A stretch of DNA of 64,000 nt, from the NCBI RefSeq assembly GCF_028583425.1, contig NC_072792.1:160586676-160650675 (forward strand), given 5' to 3'. Made by a program: the position numbers and the translations under genes. The notes under the pieces are model-generated. The model ran no database searches. It was given only the letters and a program-made list of their open reading frames with translations, and was not told the DNA's origin. The DNA is from Eublepharis macularius (taxonomy: Eukaryota > Chordata > Lepidosauria > Squamata > Eublepharidae). Below are positions 55,770-64,000 of the stretch, piece by piece (within the stretch, counting starts at the first letter, position 1; each line of letters starts with the position of its first letter).

Positions 55770-56350
55770 TTGGTTTTCAATAGAATAGCGAGATTCAAGT
55801 CCAGTAGCTTCAGAGTGGAATGAGCAAGATTCAAGTTCAGTAGCACCTTAAAGACCAACAATATTTCCAGGGTATAAGGTTTTGTCAGATGCAAGTTTTC
55901 TACCCTGGAAATTTTGTTGGTCTTTAAGACGTTACTGGACTTGAATCTTGTAATTATATATGGGTTGTGCCTACACACCCTGCATTTGGATGGCCACAGA
56001 TCAGCGTTCTCTAAACCATGGTTGCCAATCCAGTAGGGGGAAAATGCTACTCTGGTCTGTTCTCATTTATTGTGTGTTCATCCCACCTTTCTTCCATCAT
56101 GGAGATCAAGATGGTCTACAGAAGGTTCCCAGTATGTCTCCCATCTGACCGGTAGAAGAGAGCAAGAGTCCAGGAGCACCTATAAGATTTAACAAAATTG
56201 TGGTAGGGTATGAGCTTTCATGAGTCACAGCTCACTGCTGTGACTCACAAAGGCTCATACCCTATCACTAATTTTGTTAGTCTTATAGATGCTAATAGAC
56301 TCTTGCGCTTTTCTACTGATAAAGACAGACTAACATGGCTACCCATCTTG
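55770..56350. mobile_element. Two fold-back elements of family F
   Basis: Copy at about 55770-55955: the left arm AGATTCAAGTTCAGTAGCAC and CTTAAAGACCAAC pairs with GTTGGTCTTTAAGACGTTAC and TGGACTTGAATCTTG on the right. Copy at about 56155-56350: AGAGCAAGAGTCCAGGAGCA pairs with TGCTAATAGACTCTTGCGCT, with GTGACTCACAAAGGCTCATA mirrored by TATGAGCTTTCATGAGTCAC. The sequence after the second (AAGACAGACTAACATGGCTA) is a frequent companion of this family. Confidence 0.72.
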
Positions 56351-56399
56351 ATCTATCCCATCTCACCTGAATGAGACCTTCATAGATGTAGCATCATAT

Positions 56400-56610
56400 G
56401 CCCTGACCTGGAAGTCCAGACTAGCCTGATCTTATCAGATCTCAAAAGCCAGGCAAGGGTGGTCCTGGTCAGCATATGGATGAGAGACCACCAAGGAAGT
56501 CTCGGACTGCTATGCAGAGGCACATGATGGCAAGCCACCTCTGTTAGTCTCTTGCCTTGAAAACTTATGGGATCGCCATAAGTCAGCTGCAACTTGCTGA
56601 CACACACAAA
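56400..56610 (+). repeat. 5S-rRNA-like SINE, sense copy
   Basis: AGCCTGATCTTATCAGATCTC and GGATGAGAGACCACC correspond to the 5S rRNA internal control region (the usual words are CCCGATCTCGTCTGATCTC and TGGATGGGAGACC). The tail GCAAGCCACCTCTGTTAGTC and CGCCATAAGTCAGCTGC is shared with the other four copies. Confidence 0.82.
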
Positions 56611-57283
56611 GAGAGGGAGGACAGGTTGGTCCACGGTCACATGAGATTGATGCCTCCCCCATACTCATATTGTCTAAAGTTAGCAGACAAACAGTGAAAT
56701 CCTAAGCAGAGTTAGTCTAAGACCATTGATTTCAATGGGCTTAGACTGGGGTAACTGTGCTTAGGATTGCACTGAAAGGAGGCTAAGTCCTTCCAAACGT
56801 TGACCTTCAGGATAATGGATTACAGAGTTAAACAAGCAGCCCAGTTACCTAGATAGTGAATAAGCATTCGTGGTTATAAAAGAATTATCGTAATTAAATA
56901 TTACATAGTAAGTCACATAATGCATTCATTGCCTTGATATTCCATGGGGCTAAATATTTATCCTTTATTTATCCTTTATTTATCCTAAATATTTATCCTA
57001 TATTTACCTTTATCCTACACTTTCTCTGACCACAATCTGAAGTCTTTGTCTAGCCTGAAGTAGAATACTGCCCACTATGGCATTTTCCAGGCAACCTTAA
57101 TGTTCTAGTTTCATTTCCATTAAATATATATGTTTTTAAATTGTGTCCTCACAGCTTTGTTGCATGTTCCTTGCTGTCTCACCTTTTCTAATCCCCCCCA
57201 CGCCCCACTCTTTCTGAAACCTGTTTTCCCCTGATCATTTTTTTTCAGAAATGTCTTGATTTCAGGTTTTTTGCCTTTCTGTA

Positions 57284-57683
57284 ACGCCTGTGCCATTTCT
57301 TTCTTTCTTTTTTTTTACTTTTTATTTTTTAATTTTTTCCCAACAGAATTAACTATAACATTACAAACCCAACTTTCCAATACAAGTAACAACTATATAC
57401 AAAGGCAGAGGTACATATATTAGATGCATTAATAAAGTGCCCATCAATGAACCAAGGTTTTGTTGAAAATTCTATACCTTGAAGTAGAAGTTTAGATACT
57501 AAAAGAGTCTGTTGGGTATGGTTTATTTGGTTTGATATTGTAACTAGTCATATAATCCAGGATTGGTAACCAGTCTTCCAAAAAGTTTAATTAAAGATTT
57601 GCTGAATCTGCTTGTTTGAGTTGATAGGTGATCTTTTCCATAAAGAAATAGTCCCAGATTTTGTTACGCCTGAGCCCTTTCTT
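57284..57683 (-). mobile_element. 5'-truncated L1 tail, minus strand, with target duplication
   Basis: The body begins with a T-rich run and ACTTTTTATTTTTTAATTTT. ACGCCTGTGCCATTTCTT at 57284-57301 is matched by ACGCCTGAGCCCTTTCTT at 57666-57683 with two differences, an aged target duplication. Confidence 0.75.
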
Positions 57684-58559
57684 ATTGTTCCATCTCACCT
57701 TACATTTTGACAGGCAGTGTTTTTTTTTTAACTTGCATGCTAGGAATATATGTTATTTAACTGAGAGCATTTGGAGAAGGGGTGCATGAGAAGAGCCTTG
57801 AGATAATTTTGACCCAGGTCTCATTAACTTCTCTGGGGCTCTTACCCTATGTTCGAAAAACCAGCTTTCTGAGACTGGGAGAGAAGCATTTGGCACCTGT
57901 AGGTCAGTTTGTTGTTAAAGGCATAGAAAGAGTGTCAGGTTGGAAAGCTGGCAACCCTACTCCAGACAACAGGATGAAAAAAGTATATCCCAATTGATTG
58001 GTATGAGAAATGTCTACGCAGTCAAAATTTATATCCCAATTGATTGGTATGAGTCAAAATTTAGATGAAGTATTCTCATTCCGAGCAAAATTTGAAATGA
58101 GCACAGACCAAGGTGACATTTGGATTTTCTGAAATTCAGATTAATGGAAGGGTTTGTTTGTTTGCTGTGACGGCCTTTCAGACCGAAGGAAGGCAGAAGG
58201 GCCGCAACGTCAATGGTCCCTTTTGTTGTTATTACAAGCCAAAACGCTTGCCATTGCACTTGGAGTCGGTCTGGTCTACAATAGTGGAAAGAGGTGCTGG
58301 AATTCTTTGGTCAGACGCGTGAATAGAAGCACTTCAGATAGCGAGAGAAGTCTGAGGTGTCTATTTTGTTGTTCTTCCATGGAACAAGCTTTTGAGAAAG
58401 AGAAAAATGAACACATCAGGAAAGAAATGTACAAGACTAACCCACTCACTGATGTATTGGTTTTTTAGTTTCAGGGAGGTGCATTTTATCTAGGGAAGCC
58501 CTCAAATGTGATTTCCCCAGTGGCAGGCTGAAGTGGAACTTTCTCCATTGGCAGAGGAG

Positions 58560-58960
58560 GAGAGCCCAGGAGAGCCTGATTTAATCAGATCCCAGAAGCT
58601 AAGCAGGATTGGCCTTACTTAGAGCCAAGCCACAAGTGACGCCTGACACAGGTTGGACACTTGTCAGCTTCCCTCAAGTTTTGATGGCAAATGTAGGCAT
58701 CCTGGTATTGCAGCTGTAATGGAGAGCCAAGCTGTAAAACCAGGACGCCTACATTTCCCATCAAAACTTGAGGGAAGCTGACAAGTGTCCAACCTGTGTC
58801 AGGCGTCACTTGTGGCTTGGCTCTTAGTAATTGGATGGGAGACCTCCAATGAAGACCAGGGTTGCAGAAGCAGGCAATGGCAAACCACCTTTGTTAGTGT
58901 CTTGCTGTGAAAACTCCACCAGGGGTCACCATAAGTCAACTATGACTTGAGGGTGGGATT
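58560..58960 (+). repeat. 5S-rRNA-like SINE, sense copy, interrupted by a fold-back MITE
   Basis: The left part has AGCCTGATTTAATCAGATCC and CAGAAGCTAAGCAGGATTGG, which is the 5S A-box region. The right part resumes GTAATTGGATGGGAGACCTC, the 5S C-box region. Removing 58622-58826 (the MITE plus one TTA) restores GGCCTTACTTAGTAATTGG, in line with the 5S order. The tail has GGCAAACCACCTTTGTTAGT and AGTCAACTATGACTTGA. Confidence 0.88.
58622..58823. mobile_element. Fold-back MITE (family G), copy 2, TTA duplication
   Basis: GAGCCAAGCCACAAGTGACG pairs with CGTCACTTGTGGCTTGGCTC. The arms run about 85 nt each with a short loop. TTA flanks both sides (58619-58621 and 58824-58826), the TWA-type 3-bp duplication of PIF/Harbinger elements. 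Its position inside a 5S-like SINE makes the boundaries reliable. Confidence 0.88.
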
Positions 58961-59056
58961 TCATTTTTTCAGCAGAGGATAACTGACCACTATGTGGGAT
59001 TACTCATCCCATCTGCTCCAGTAGGAACCTTTTAAAAATGTGAATTACCTTTACAG

Positions 59057-59323
59057 GAACAAGATCCAGATCAGAGCACTCAGAATGGGACACCTCCAAT
59101 CCTGGTGCCATCTCTAGGGCCACATTTAGCACTTGTGGAGGAAACTTTTCATTGTCCCAGCAACAACACCTCAGATGAGATGTCCCAAGGAAACAGTCAT
59201 GTAGAACCTACCCTAAGGGTGGGAATGTTACACTGTCTGCATGTGTTTGTGTGTGAAGGAAAAGGAAGAAGAGAGGTTGCAAGAAGGACTTGTTTGCGGA
59301 CCACCACCACTCCTCCAAGCTAG
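59057..59323 (+). other. Unexplained open frame after an acceptor-like sequence
   Basis: AATTACCTTTACAG ends at about 59056 and is followed by 88 open codons (EQDPDQSTQNGTPPILVPSL onwards) to TAG. I recognise no family. It could be part of a mobile-element ORF, an unrecognised exon, or chance. Confidence 0.2.
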
Positions 59324-59399
59324 TCGGACACACTATATCCTACACTGGCTCTCAGCCTGTTATTAGTTAGGTGAGTCAGTCAGCAAGAAACTCACTGGA

Positions 59400-59870
59400 A
59401 AAATCCCCTGCCGGTTCCTGCTTTCTCCTCCTGCTTCTAATTTCCTACTGCAACCACTGCCTTTCTCCCCGCCCCCATATTCCATGTCCTGTTATTTCTG
59501 CTGCTTTTCTCCCCATCCTGTCATTGCCTTCTCCACTTCCTCCTCCTGCCACTTCCCCCCACACCCTCCTGCCTTCTTCTGTCTTCCCCCAAGCCACCAC
59601 CTTTTGCCTCCTCACCCACTTGTTGCCATGCCCTTCTCTGTTGCACTGACTATCATTGTCTTCTCACCCTCCTTCCTTCTCCCAGCTTTCTCTTCTTTGA
59701 AGGCAGCAGCAGTAGTTGCAGCCACGCCCAACCATGCTCAGCGGCTGGACCCTGCTGCCTCCCTCCCTTCACCACTGCATCTTTCTCCTAAGCCTCCCTG
59801 CTCCTCTCTCTTTACCTCTTTCCCTTTGTGGTTTCTTTCCTCCATCTGCTGCATTCTCTGCTCTCAAACG
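59400..59870. repeat. Pyrimidine-rich tract, about 470 bp
   Basis: The plus strand is dominated by C and T, with many CCTCCT, TTCTCC and CCCTCC words. Two overlapping long open frames (59371-59649 and 59484-59909) follow from this composition and encode Pro/Ser/Leu-rich sequence. No protein family was recognised. Confidence 0.5.
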
Positions 59871-59949
59871 GAGCTATTGGCAACCTCCAAAGCAGTGGCT
59901 GAGATGTAGCATCGTAAGAGCTGATAGTTCAAAAGTCTGAGAGAATTTT

Positions 59950-60690
59950 AAACTCCCTTTCACCATTTAAAAAAAAAGGGGGGGGCTTTTCTGTTAACCT
60001 GGGGCTTCCTTCAGGTTTGTAAAATACTATTTCTTCGCTGTACATGGCTCCATTGTACAGATTTTTTTGAACTATGTTCTTGAGCCATGTTCAGCATTTA
60101 AATATTAGATGCACAAAACAAATTGTGCATTTCTCTGTCTTAATTTGTGTGAATTAGTCCATTGCTATGATTGCTTAAAATGCCCCCTGGTCAGTAGTCT
60201 GAGTTGGCAAAAAATGTTAATAGTTCTCAACGGTGGTTTCCTAAGTGGGCAACTCATATGCAGGAGAAGGTGCTGGTGGGGAGGGGAGAAAATACGACAG
60301 CTGAAAGTTTGGATTTAAACAGAGAAAAGAAAGCTTGAGAGAATGTAGCTGGGGTTAGCTAAACCTTTAGCCCTGGGGTGGCTGCAGTAGGTCTCTGGAA
60401 GACCGAGGTTGTGTTATATATTTTAAATATTTCTCATCATAGGTCAGACTGGCTAATGGATTTGGAACCTGCAGGAGTCCCTGATTGCTTCCGTTAGGTT
60501 CTGCTTGATGAGCCGGCTCCAGAAGGCAACACGTTCAGACATTCTTTGGCAAAGCACCCACTGCCCAATACTATTGTCATTCTCACTTTGCACAGAGCTC
60601 TCAAGAAAATCAGAAGCAGCATGAGAGAATTCTTGGTTTATATGCCTTGCTACATTCAGAAAAAGTTAAGTGTTCTTATGGTGATAGAAA
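59950..60690. other. Intergenic DNA, no gene recognised
   Basis: Contains a poly-A/poly-G junction at 59968-59986. No exon or clear repeat was seen. Confidence 0.45.
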
Positions 60691-60694
60691 GTAC

Positions 60695-60895
60695 TGTCAA
60701 GTCGTAGCCAAATTATGGTGACCTCTGCTGGGGTTTTCAAGGCAAGAGACTAACAGAGGTGGTTTGCCATTGCCTGCCTCTGCATAGCAACCCTGATCTT
60801 TGGAGGTCTCCCATCCAATTACTAACCAAGGCCAACCCTGCTTAGTTTCTGAGATCTGACAAGATTGGGCTTTCCTGGGCTATCTGGGTCAGGGC
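60695..60895 (-). repeat. 5S-rRNA-like SINE, minus strand
   Basis: Plus strand GGCAAGAGACTAACAGAGGT, then GGAGGTCTCCCATCCAATTA and CTTAGTTTCTGAGATCTGAC, the complement of the 5S-like C box and A-box region. Confidence 0.85.
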
Positions 60896-62103
60896 AGAAT
60901 TCTTCTATTGTGCCCCAAATCCTGGAGCCAATGCTGTCTTCTGTCTTCGTAAATAAGGTACATATTCCAAGTACACTGTGAGCCTCTTGTACTCTCTAAT
61001 CTGAAGAAAACCATATCCTGTTCCACTACCCCAGAATAACTCCAAGAAGTAATACCAATATGTCAATACCTGCATCTGGGTCAATCTTGTCCTGGGGTGC
61101 CTTTTTGTTATGATTCTCGTGTTCTATTGCTATTGCTTTGTTTACCATCTGTCCTCCTGGCTCCCTCCTTTTGTATGCAGGTTTCTTTTTAGGACTATGT
61201 TTTGTTCATTCTTATCCTAATCATTTTGTTTCTAGGCCTGTGCAGTGTTTCGTAACAAGCTGTAGGAAAAGGTATGCCGTCCATCATTGTGATAATTTGA
61301 TGAGTGTACCGATTCACTTATCTGAAATTATTCCATTAGCAAGAGCATTATTTCATTAACAAGAGCAATAATTTCTTTCTTATTGCACAGATAATCAAAT
61401 CACACAGCTAATTAATGTACAGCTTCTGGGGCTGGATTTGCACATATATCTCATTTGTTGCAGATTTTAAAATTCATATGCAAGGAAGGCTTTCCCATTG
61501 TGTGCTATCACAGGGGAAAAGAGCTTTTTTGCATAAATGGAAATCCAGCTGCAGTAGCTGGCAATAAATGCCTCATGCAATATAAACTGAAAGTTCATAT
61601 ACATTCATTTAAATGTTCCTGGAAAAGGACACTGTGGAAGAAAGAATAGTATCCTATTGGGAAAGTAGTACTTTTTTTTTTTTGAGAAAAAGTTTGGTCA
61701 GGAAAGACTGCACATCCCTCTCTGTGATATGACCCTTCATCTGCGTGTTGAAGTGGTACAGTCCAAGAAGGGCTGTGCCATGCGTTGCAAAATGGCTTCA
61801 ATAGACTTTCCCATTCCTGGCTGATCAAGGTCCAAAATTATTACACTACATAGAAAAGATCATCTTTCTCTCAGCCCTATTCCCCACACTCACAGAGAGC
61901 AGCCTGTTTTAAAAACATTTTCACTATGAAAGGCTGATTCAATCCTGTACAATCTCCTTACATCTTCAACAAAAAGAAAAAAAATGGCTCTTCAGATGTC
62001 TTCCTTTGCTTCTCTATCCATGTCCTTTTGAGCAGAAGACAAACTCCCAGAGCCAAGAGTGGCTCAGCAAGTAAAAATCCAGGAAGGGGTTTCCCTGTCT
62101 TTT
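60896..62103. other. Intergenic DNA, no gene recognised
   Basis: Short unrecognised frames only. A T-run at about 61671-61682 is unremarkable. Confidence 0.45.
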
Positions 62104-62960
62104 GAGCGTATTCTATGCCGTCAAGTCACCTCCAATCCACGGCGACCCTATGAAGGAAAGACCTCCAAAATGTCCTATCGTTAACAGGCTCGCTCACATC
62201 CTGCAAACTGGAGGATGTGGGTTCATTTATTGAGTCAAGCCATCTTGTTTTAGCTCTTTCTCTTTTCCTACTGCCTTCTACTTTTCCTAGTATTATTGAC
62301 TTTTCCAGAGAATCTTGTCTTCTCATGATATGACCAAAGAACGATAGCCTCAATTTTGTCATTTTAGCTTTGATTTGATCTAGTATCTGCTTATTTGTCT
62401 TTTTGGCTGTCTATGGTATCTGCAAAACTCTCCTTCAGCACCACATTTCAAATTAATCAATTTTCTTCCTGTCAGCTTTCTTCACTGTCCAACTTTCACA
62501 TCCATACATCGTAATGGGGAATATCATTGTTTAGATTATCTTGATCTTGGTCCCCAGAGAGACATCTTTATCTTTAAGGATCTTTTCTAGTTCCCTCACA
62601 GCTGCTCTTCCAAGTCGTTCTGATTTCCTTGTTGCAGTCTCCCTTTTGGTTGATGATAGAGCCAAGGAATAGAAAATCTTGAACAATTTCAATTTCCCCA
62701 TTGTCAACTTTAAAATTGTGTAATTCCTCAGTAGTCATTACTTTTGTCTTCTTGATGTTCAGCTATAATCCTGCTTTGGCACTTTCTCCTTTAACCCTCA
62801 TCAGTAGTCATTTCAAGTCTTTTCTGCCAGTAATGTGGTATCATCTGCATATCTCAAATTGTTATCGGCACATCTACCTTTTAGATGTGCCTTACATTGA
62901 GTTAGAACATTGGTCTGCAAAGGTAATTATGTCTGTTCTGACTGGCAGCAGCTGACTCCA
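62104..62960 (-). mobile_element. BovB (RTE-type) LINE 3' fragment, minus strand
   Basis: On the minus strand the fragment encodes KLRLSFFGHIMRRQDSLEKS and KRERAKTRWLDSI (62362-62126), the C-terminal end of BovB/RTE reverse-transcriptase ORFs. It ends with the conserved 3' terminus, which on the plus strand is CTATGCCGTCAAGTCACCTCC at 62113-62133. Upstream parts (to about 62860) have stops and shifts. The far end meets a partial tRNA-SINE at about 62880-63000. Confidence 0.88.
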
Positions 62961-63000
62961 GGATCTCAGGCAAACGGCCTTTCACATCAAATGAATGTAG

Positions 63001-64000
63001 GAAATAAACATATTCATGTTTTCCTAAATCTAAAACACAAAGCTCAGTTCCCTTTTTCTTTTACCTATGATAGCCTCTTACAGACGTGATTTCTCTGCCA
63101 GGCTCGCGTAAACCTTTTCCTACCTCTTTTCCACCTGATGAAGAAAGAAGGACCCAACTAAAAAAATGCAATTGCTTTTATCCCTGTACCAGCTCCTATA
63201 AATTTATATCCCTTTATCTCAGGGCTGTAGCCTGGGAGATGGTATAGGGTAGCATTGCCTCACCTAAGAAAATCCCACACTTCAATTCATGGAACACTCC
63301 ATCGTTTCATGAATACAGAAGACCCTTCATTTAGCAAAAAGAATCCAACCCAATGCTTAGCATTTCTTTCTTGCATACAAAATTAAAGAACTGAAGAGGC
63401 AAGGCTTTGTTTGTTGGTTGGTTATGGAATTATTCCTGTCTGATTACAGCAAAATAGAATCACCCCCCAAGAATGACTCATTAAAATGTTTTTGATTAAA
63501 GGTGGTGGTGGGGGGTTGCTATTAACTTTGGAAATGTCTTGCAAAATATCTTCTTAGCATAAAGGCTACCTTATAATCAACCTTATACAGAACTTGTTAG
63601 CATTATTCCCTATTAATGACTAGCTGTGTCTGAAACCATCTGGAGTGTGAAATTCTTACCCATCTGTTTAAATGTTATAGGGAAGGCATTTACGTATGTG
63701 GCTTTGCCCTCCGGATTGTGAAGATTTTGACCTCACCCTCTTGTGTATAGAGATGTGCCTGAAAAGCATGTGAATTTCTCAGTGACTCATTATCTGAAGT
63801 TTCTGTTGACAGTTTTAAACATATCAGCAGCTTGTGGTGAGTTGTTTCTCTTCATCAATATCCAGGTGTTGAAAATACTTGACTTGCAAATTAGGAAGTT
63901 GAAGGACCCAAATGCTTATTTTCCTGTCCTTGAACAATAAACTGTGGGTATTGCCAGATCCTTGAAATGGCTCCAGTACCTTTGACATCTGTGTAGAAAG
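63001..64000. other. Intergenic DNA to the window end, no gene recognised
   Basis: A/T-rich with short frames only. The frame at 63743-63940 has no recognisable protein or splice context. Confidence 0.45.

Noticed and set aside
58560-58960. Possible functional 5S rRNA gene
   Set aside because: It is interrupted, diverged, and carries a SINE tail shared with four other copies.
50946-64000. First exons of CWF19L2, the expected neighbour
   Set aside because: No Lys/Glu-rich N-terminal sequence or CpG-rich promoter was seen. The gene may start beyond the window.
1-64000. A novel multigene system
   Set aside because: Apart from ALKBH8 and LINE ORFs no credible coding cluster exists on either strand, so nothing supports such a claim.

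Overview
The window is vertebrate nuclear DNA, most likely from a squamate reptile (lizard or snake). The repeat mixture points there: a young L1 with both ORFs open, BovB/RTE, L2-like and CR1 LINE pieces, tRNA-derived SINEs, SINEs with a 5S-rRNA-like head, and many hAT-like and fold-back elements. Nothing bacterial or phage-like is present, and species cannot be fixed from the sequence alone.

One protein-coding host gene is clear. It is the 3' half of ALKBH8, the tRNA wobble-uridine oxygenase/methyltransferase, on the + strand. Five exons (25891-25997, 29428-29579, 30875-31131, 48954-49103, 50299-50808) have matching splice phases and together encode the last 391 residues. They cover the end of the AlkB domain (third iron ligand His and the two 2-oxoglutarate Arg), the linker, and the whole SAM-dependent methyltransferase domain. 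A 3' UTR with two polyadenylation signals follows. I could not find the exon that should carry the HxD iron motif. Everything upstream of 25891 therefore looks like one intron of at least 25.9 kb, or the exon was missed.

Layout: 1-25890 is intron packed with repeats, including a tandem GC-rich array (3336-3710), a 259-bp hAT-type MITE (7365-7623) and a full-length L1 (16499-22643) sitting inside an older SINE. 25891-50808 holds the five exons. The 17.8-kb intron between exons 3 and 4 contains a 1.46-kb hAT-like element with a perfect 8-bp duplication, an L2-like LINE on the minus strand, and several microsatellites. 50809-64000 is the 3' UTR and intergenic DNA with fold-back repeats, a retroposed 291-bp repeat, an L1 tail and a BovB fragment. 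No second host gene was recognised.

No previously undescribed defence or biosynthetic system was found. The most interesting material is in the mobile elements: the intact L1; several fold-back families that look unnamed, some with precise target duplications; and a dispersed family carrying a palindrome that resembles joined CRE and ETS sites. Exon and element boundaries were read by eye. Family names for repeats rest on recalled hallmarks, not on a database search.
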